64,000 nucleotides of DNA from Candidatus Poribacteria bacterium (GTDB lineage: Bacteria; Poribacteria; WGA-4E; WGA-3G), in assembly GCA_028818705.1 (NCBI GenBank), contig JAPPNJ010000161.1, positions 53,801 through 117,800 of the forward strand. Reading direction: 5' to 3'. Positions 59,098 to 64,000 of the stretch are shown here, piece after piece; position 1 is the stretch's first letter; each line of letters starts with the position of its first letter. A model generated the notes under the pieces. It saw only the letters and a program-made list of their open reading frames with translations. It had not been told where the DNA came from and ran no database searches. The position numbers were made by a program, and so were the translations under genes.

Positions 59098-62091
59098 TTG
59101 GAAACCACTCGGATACCAGAAGTAGATTTACGGCCTGGCGAACAACTGCACGGCTTTGAAGTGAAAGCGGTCACACCTATTGACGAGCTACGGGCAGTAA
59201 CCATCGAATTGACACATCAGCATAGCGGGGCACGCCTGTTACATCTCTATACGGACGATACTGAAAACCTTTTCTCCATTAATTTTCCGACTCCACCATC
59301 AGACGACACGGGTGTCACCCATATCCTCGAACATGCGGTCTTAGCAGGCTCCCAAAAGTACCCCGTCAAAGAACCTTTTTTTGAAATGATTAAGATGAGC
59401 ATGGCGACATTTATCAATGCCATGACTGCTTCAGATCACACTTACTATCCAGTTGCCAGCAACGTCAAAAAGGATCTCTTCAATTTGGCGGAAGTCTACT
59501 TTGACGCCGTTTTCCATCCACTTCTCACAGAAGAGACGTTTAGGCGCGAAGGTCACCATCTCGCACCTGTTGACCCAGAGAATCCGACGGGCGACCTGAA
59601 AGTAACCGGTATTGTCTATAACGAGATGAAAGGTGTCTTTTCAGATCCGGAGTCGCGACTCTATCGGTCTATGACAAGCAAGCTGCTGCCAGATACGCTG
59701 TATGCGCGTGAGTCTGGCGGCGATCCAGATGCCATTCCAGATTTAACTTATGAGTATCTCAAAAACTTCCACAAGACCTACTATCATCCAAGCAACGGCT
59801 ACTTCTTTCTCTACGGCGATATTCCGACAAGTGACTATTTGGCATTCCTTGCTGATAAACTCGATGCCATTCCGAAGAATGAGGCGAGTGCATCCTTGCG
59901 ACCTCTCAGTCCAGAAATTACGCACCAATCGAGATGGGAAGTTCCACAAAGTGTGCATGATACCTATCCCGTAGGTGCAGATGAACCACTTGATGAAAAA
60001 ACGTACCTCATGCTGAGTTGGCTCATTGGAGACGCAACCGATCCCGAAGACGCCATCCTATGTCGCCTTTTAAGCCTAATTTTGCTTGGCAATGAAGCTG
60101 CACCGCTCCGAAAAGCGATTATTGATGCTAAACTCGGTGCCGACTTGGTTTACTCCGGTGCCAGTTCCATCGGTCCCGCAGGCACGTTTTATGTTGGACT
60201 CAAAGGCAGTGAAATCGACCGCGCCGATGCGTTTACGCAACTGGTTATTGACACCTTAGCGCAGGTCGCTGATTCAGAGATTGACAATGAGAAAATCGAA
60301 GCCGCATTCCAGCAAGCCACCTACTACTACCAAGAAGTAGCACCGATGTTTCCACTTCGGATGCTCTACCGAGTCATCGAACCTTGGATATACGAGAAGC
60401 GTTCAGACACCTTCTTAAAACTGGGAGAGAGTCTTGCAACTGTTCGACAGCGGTGGCAGAAGAATCCATCAGTTTTCAATGAACTGATTCGCGAACGACT
60501 GGTTGACAACCCTCACCGTCTGCTGAGTGTGTTATCTCCAGATCAGGATATGCAGGCAAAAATGGAGGCTGAGCTTGTCCAACGTATGAAGGAGACGCGG
60601 GCGCAACTGTCAGATGAACAGGTCCGAGAAATCGCTGCGGATGCTGCTGAATTGGAACGCCTCAATGGACAACCCAATCCACCAGAAGCGTTAGCAAAAC
60701 TGCCGCAGCTACAGGTCGGCGATTTACCTGAAAAACCGAGGCATATCCCGACAGTCGTTGAAAAGGTCGCTGGATGCGACCTGCTCAAGAACGATGTCTT
60801 TGCCAACGGCGTGAACTATCTCGTGCTGAATTTTGACTTGCAAGGGTTGCCTGAGCATCTCTGGACGTATTTACCGAGGTATGCCGATGCCATTAGCAAA
60901 CTCGGTGCTGCTGGCATGAGTTACGCTGAGATCGCACAGCGAACATCGGCAGTCACCGGTGGAATTGGGTGTTCACCCGGATTCACAACGCACGCGTTGG
61001 ATCCAAACCGACCTCTGCTGAACCTGAATTTCCATCTCAAAGCTCTTGATGAAAAAATCGAAGCTGCACTGGATGTCCTGCACGACCTTGTGTTTGATGT
61101 AGATCCACGGGATACCGAACGCCTTCGTGATGTCCTTGTCCAGGCCGTCGCAGAATACCGTACGGAGATGATCCACGACGGTTCAGGAACAGCGATTCAC
61201 CACGCATCGCGCGGTCTTTCGGTTCAAGCACACCTCGCCGAGATCGTCAGCGGACTTCCCCAACTCCGCAGTAGTGAAACGCTACTCAACAGTTTCGACG
61301 AACTTAATACCGATCTAATGGGTCATATAGAAGAGATTCGGGATTTCTTGCTGACCCGTGGACGAGTAACCGCAAGTTTCACAGGTTCCGATACCACTTT
61401 TGAGCAGACACGTGCAAGACTAAGTGGCTGGCTCGATAAGATGCGGGATGAACCGGTTGCCTCGGAGCCGATTGCGTTTCAGCCGTTTGATACGCCACCG
61501 AGAGAAGGATTGGCGGGTCCGATTCAGATTGCGCACTGTGCACACGTGATGCCTGCACCGCACTATTCGCACCCCGATTCAACGCTACTCAGCATCGGGG
61601 CGCATATCCTGCGACTGGATTACATCATGAGTGAAATACGCTTTAAAGGCAACGCTTACGGTGCTTGGTTTAACTATAGTCCCTTAGATGGACATCTCTA
61701 TCAAGCCTCGTATCGCGATCCACACGTTGCTCGCACCCTCAACGTCTTTGCACAGACTGTCGATTACGTCAAACAGGTGGAATGGACGCAAACAGATATT
61801 GATCGGGCGATTATTGCGACCGCAAAAAATGGTGAAAAACCGATTCGCCCCAGTCAAGCCGCAAGCGACGCGCTCGGTCAACACCTCACTGGACAGACAC
61901 GCGAGATGCGAGAAGAACGCTACGCACAACTCCGTCAGGCTACGCCTGCCGAAGTAAAACGCGCACTTCTCGAACTCTTAGAGGAGAACAGAGACAAAGC
62001 CGCAGTGTGTGCCGTTTCGAGTCGTGAAAAATTGGAAGCTGCCAACAGTGAACTGGCGCAACCTCTCGTCATTGAGGACATTTTAACCTAA
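59098..62091 (+). CDS. Insulinase family (M16C) presequence protease-like metallopeptidase
   Basis: HILEHAVLAGSQKYPVKEPFFEM (HxxEH), FINAMTASDHTYYPVAS, EGHHL; TTG start after ggaggcaaaata. Confidence 0.92.
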   Translation: METTRIPEVDLRPGEQLHGFEVKAVTPIDELRAVTIELTHQHSGARLLHLYTDDTENLFSINFPTPPSDDTGVTHILEHAVLAGSQKYPVKEPFFEMIKMSMATFINAMTASDHTYYPVASNVKKDLFNLAEVYFDAVFHPLLTEETFRREGHHLAPVDPENPTGDLKVTGIVYNEMKGVFSDPESRLYRSMTSKLLPDTLYARESGGDPDAIPDLTYEYLKNFHKTYYHPSNGYFFLYGDIPTSDYLAFLADKLDAIPKNEASASLRPLSPEITHQSRWEVPQSVHDTYPVGADEPLDEKTYLMLSWLIGDATDPEDAILCRLLSLILLGNEAAPLRKAIIDAKLGADLVYSGASSIGPAGTFYVGLKGSEIDRADAFTQLVIDTLAQVADSEIDNEKIEAAFQQATYYYQEVAPMFPLRMLYRVIEPWIYEKRSDTFLKLGESLATVRQRWQKNPSVFNELIRERLVDNPHRLLSVLSPDQDMQAKMEAELVQRMKETRAQLSDEQVREIAADAAELERLNGQPNPPEALAKLPQLQVGDLPEKPRHIPTVVEKVAGCDLLKNDVFANGVNYLVLNFDLQGLPEHLWTYLPRYADAISKLGAAGMSYAEIAQRTSAVTGGIGCSPGFTTHALDPNRPLLNLNFHLKALDEKIEAALDVLHDLVFDVDPRDTERLRDVLVQAVAEYRTEMIHDGSGTAIHHASRGLSVQAHLAEIVSGLPQLRSSETLLNSFDELNTDLMGHIEEIRDFLLTRGRVTASFTGSDTTFEQTRARLSGWLDKMRDEPVASEPIAFQPFDTPPREGLAGPIQIAHCAHVMPAPHYSHPDSTLLSIGAHILRLDYIMSEIRFKGNAYGAWFNYSPLDGHLYQASYRDPHVARTLNVFAQTVDYVKQVEWTQTDIDRAIIATAKNGEKPIRPSQAASDALGQHLTGQTREMREERYAQLRQATPAEVKRALLELLEENRDKAAVCAVSSREKLEAANSELAQPLVIEDILT

Positions 62092-62104
62092 ACCCGACCC
62101 TATA

Positions 62105-62200
62105 GTAGACGAGGTTTCTAAACTTAATCTATATGGTAGGCGAGGTTTCTTAACCTCGCTGCTTCCTAACCCTATGGTAGGCGAGGTTTCTAACCTCGCC
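62105..62200. repeat. Three tandem REP family A copies
   Basis: gtagacgaggtttctaaactt (62105), gtaggcgaggtttcttaacctcgct (62136..62160), gtaggcgaggtttctaacctcgcc (62177..62200). Confidence 0.85.
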
Positions 62201-62266
62201 GTTACCGAGTAACAGGCGGGAAACTAAATTATCTTTGACCGAAGACTGATAACCAAATAGAAAGGA

Positions 62267-63601
62267 ATGGAAATGAAAAAAAGAATCGCAATTTTGACAC
62301 TATGCTTATGTGCTTTGGTAGCGATTGCGGCAAGCGCGTCGCAGCCCGTCGATTTTGAGAAGAACTGGCATCACTGGCGCGGTCCGTATGCTACTGGTGT
62401 AGCGGTTGATGCGAACCCGCCAATCACGTGGAGTGCAACCGAAAATATTCGTTGGAAAGTGGCTATTCCGGGCGTAGGGCATGCTACACCAATTATCTGG
62501 GGCGACAAAATCTTTATCCAGACGGCTGTTGAAGGAAAAAAAGCGGAATCTGAGGAGGATGACAATCCATTTGGCGGTTTCTTTGGCGGAAGAAATGATG
62601 GTCCGGCGTATAAATTTGACCTTCTCGCCATTAACCGAAGTGATGGAAGCATTCTTTGGCAGAAGACGCTCCGAGAAGTAGCACCGCACGAAGGAACACA
62701 CCGGGATGCAACCTTCGCCTCAAATTCGCCGGTCACTGACGGTGAATTTGTCTATGCCTATTTCGGATCACGTGGTCTTTATTGTGTGGATATGGATGGT
62801 AATGTCAAATGGGAAAAAGATGTAGGAACGATGTATAAGAACAACACCTTCGGTGAAGGAAGTTCTCCTGTCCTCTACGGCGACACGCTTGTTATCGTTC
62901 AGGACCACGAGGGCGATTCTTTTGTCACTGCGATTGACAAACGGACGGGTGATGTTTTGTGGAAAACAGATCGCAACGAGAGGACGACCTGGTTTTCTCC
63001 GATTATTGTTGATAACGGTGGGAAACCGCAGGTGATTACTGCTGGAACAAATCGCGTCCGTAGTTATGATCTGGCAACTGGTAAGCTCTTGTGGGATGGG
63101 GACGGCTTAACTCGCAACGCTATTCCATCACCAGTTGCTGCTAAAGGTCTTGTTTACCTCATGAGTGGTTTCCGTGGCAACGTTTTGCAGGCTGTTTCCC
63201 TTGCATCGGCAACAGGCGATATTACTGGCTCAGATGCCATTGTCTGGGAATACAATCGAGATACACCTTACGTGCCGTCGCCACTCCTCTCGAACGGTAT
63301 AATCTATTTCTTGAAAAGTAACGACGGCATCCTCTCAGCTTTTAATATCGAAACTGGGGAGGCGTATTATGGACCGGAACGCCTAAAAGGCGTTTCTGGC
63401 GTTTATGCATCTATTGTTGGTACGGGGGATCGACTTTATATCGCCGGACGGAACGGAGGTGTGAACGTTGTCCAACAAGGTCCTGAGTTTAAAATCTTGG
63501 CGGAAAACAGTCTTGATGACAGTTTCAATGCCTCGCCTGCAATTGTAGGTAATGAATTGTACCTCCGCGGAGGTGGACATCTCTACTGCATCGCAGAATA
63601 G
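62267..63601 (+). CDS. PQQ-binding-like beta-propeller repeat protein (BamB-like)
   Basis: Signal peptide; WHHWRGPYATGVAVDANPPITWSATENIRWKV; propeller repeats. Confidence 0.9.
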   Translation: MEMKKRIAILTLCLCALVAIAASASQPVDFEKNWHHWRGPYATGVAVDANPPITWSATENIRWKVAIPGVGHATPIIWGDKIFIQTAVEGKKAESEEDDNPFGGFFGGRNDGPAYKFDLLAINRSDGSILWQKTLREVAPHEGTHRDATFASNSPVTDGEFVYAYFGSRGLYCVDMDGNVKWEKDVGTMYKNNTFGEGSSPVLYGDTLVIVQDHEGDSFVTAIDKRTGDVLWKTDRNERTTWFSPIIVDNGGKPQVITAGTNRVRSYDLATGKLLWDGDGLTRNAIPSPVAAKGLVYLMSGFRGNVLQAVSLASATGDITGSDAIVWEYNRDTPYVPSPLLSNGIIYFLKSNDGILSAFNIETGEAYYGPERLKGVSGVYASIVGTGDRLYIAGRNGGVNVVQQGPEFKILAENSLDDSFNASPAIVGNELYLRGGGHLYCIAE

Positions 63602-63610
63602 GTTGTTATT

Positions 63611-63639
63611 GTAGGGACGGAATCTCGTTCCGTCCCTAC
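63611..63639. terminator. GTAG-headed hairpin / possible terminator
   Basis: gtagggacggaa-tctcg-ttccgtccctac, 12-bp perfect stem between convergent genes. Confidence 0.7.
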
Positions 63640-63650
63640 GCATCTATTAT

Positions 63651-64000
63651 CTAATACGTCGCTCTCCCACCACTCACATCGTAACATTGCCCTGTCACAA
63701 AACTCGCCTCATCTGAAGCCAAAAAGTTCACGACAGCCGCAACTTCTTGCGGTTTACCAACGCGTCCCAGCGGAATCTTACTCACCATATAGTCGATAGT
63801 CGATTGTGCCATGCCCTCCAGGATTGGCGTTTCGATAACTGCAGGAGACACCGCATTCACACGGATATTGTAGTCCGTTACCTCTTTAGCGAGTGCCTTC
63901 GTGAGGGTAATAACACCCCCTTTGGACACCGAATAAGGGATGAGCGTCGGATTGCCCTCTTTCCCAGCAATTGAGGCGATATTCACAATCCTACCGTAAT
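63651..64000 (-). CDS. SDR family oxidoreductase, 5' end outside window
   Basis: GRIVNIASIAGKEGNPTLIPYSVSKGGVITLTKALAKE (YxxxK); reading frame open to window edge. Confidence 0.93.
   Translation of the reverse strand, partial: YGRIVNIASIAGKEGNPTLIPYSVSKGGVITLTKALAKEVTDYNIRVNAVSPAVIETPILEGMAQSTIDYMVSKIPLGRVGKPQEVAAVVNFLASDEASFVTGQCYDVSGGRATY

Overview
The window looks like one contiguous piece of a Gram-negative, PVC/Poribacteria-like chromosome. The taxonomy is an inference from gene content and repeat style and was not tested. It is densely coded on both strands, with about 40 credible CDSs. Housekeeping genes: lysS, prfB (with an intact programmed +1 frameshift), lnt, rqcH, groEL, disA, purC, kamA-like, a LolCDE-like ABC pair, a THUMP methyltransferase, a PreP-like M16C protease, and PQQ/BamB-like propellers. 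Envelope genes: a DUF5916/CBM9-like protein, a PorV/UPF0164 protein, a VWA-DUF4159-DUF4175 cluster, and an SPFH slipin. Accessory islands lie at ~13.2-15.0 kb (HEPN-Swt1-like coiled-coil gene broken at a C8 tract, plus a gene remnant) and ~49.6-56 kb (tandem putative phosphorothioate-sensing SBD-HNH nucleases, an orphan consensus promoter, and paralogous secreted proteins). Best candidates for something undescribed: (1) a short C-terminal signature V[DNE]P..[KN]L..(T/L)W[GA].[IL]K shared by four secreted proteins, possibly a sorting or anchoring tag; (2) several REP-like palindrome families, most with a GTAG head, that recurrently occur as nested composites (a REP foot split by a second hairpin); (3) a HEPN-coiled-coil gene with a possible poly-C ON/OFF switch; (4) tandem SBD-HNH nucleases without dnd genes; (5) a ~122-bp MITE-like element with terminal inverted repeats and flanking direct repeats. 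No tRNA, rRNA, CRISPR array or phage module was recognised.
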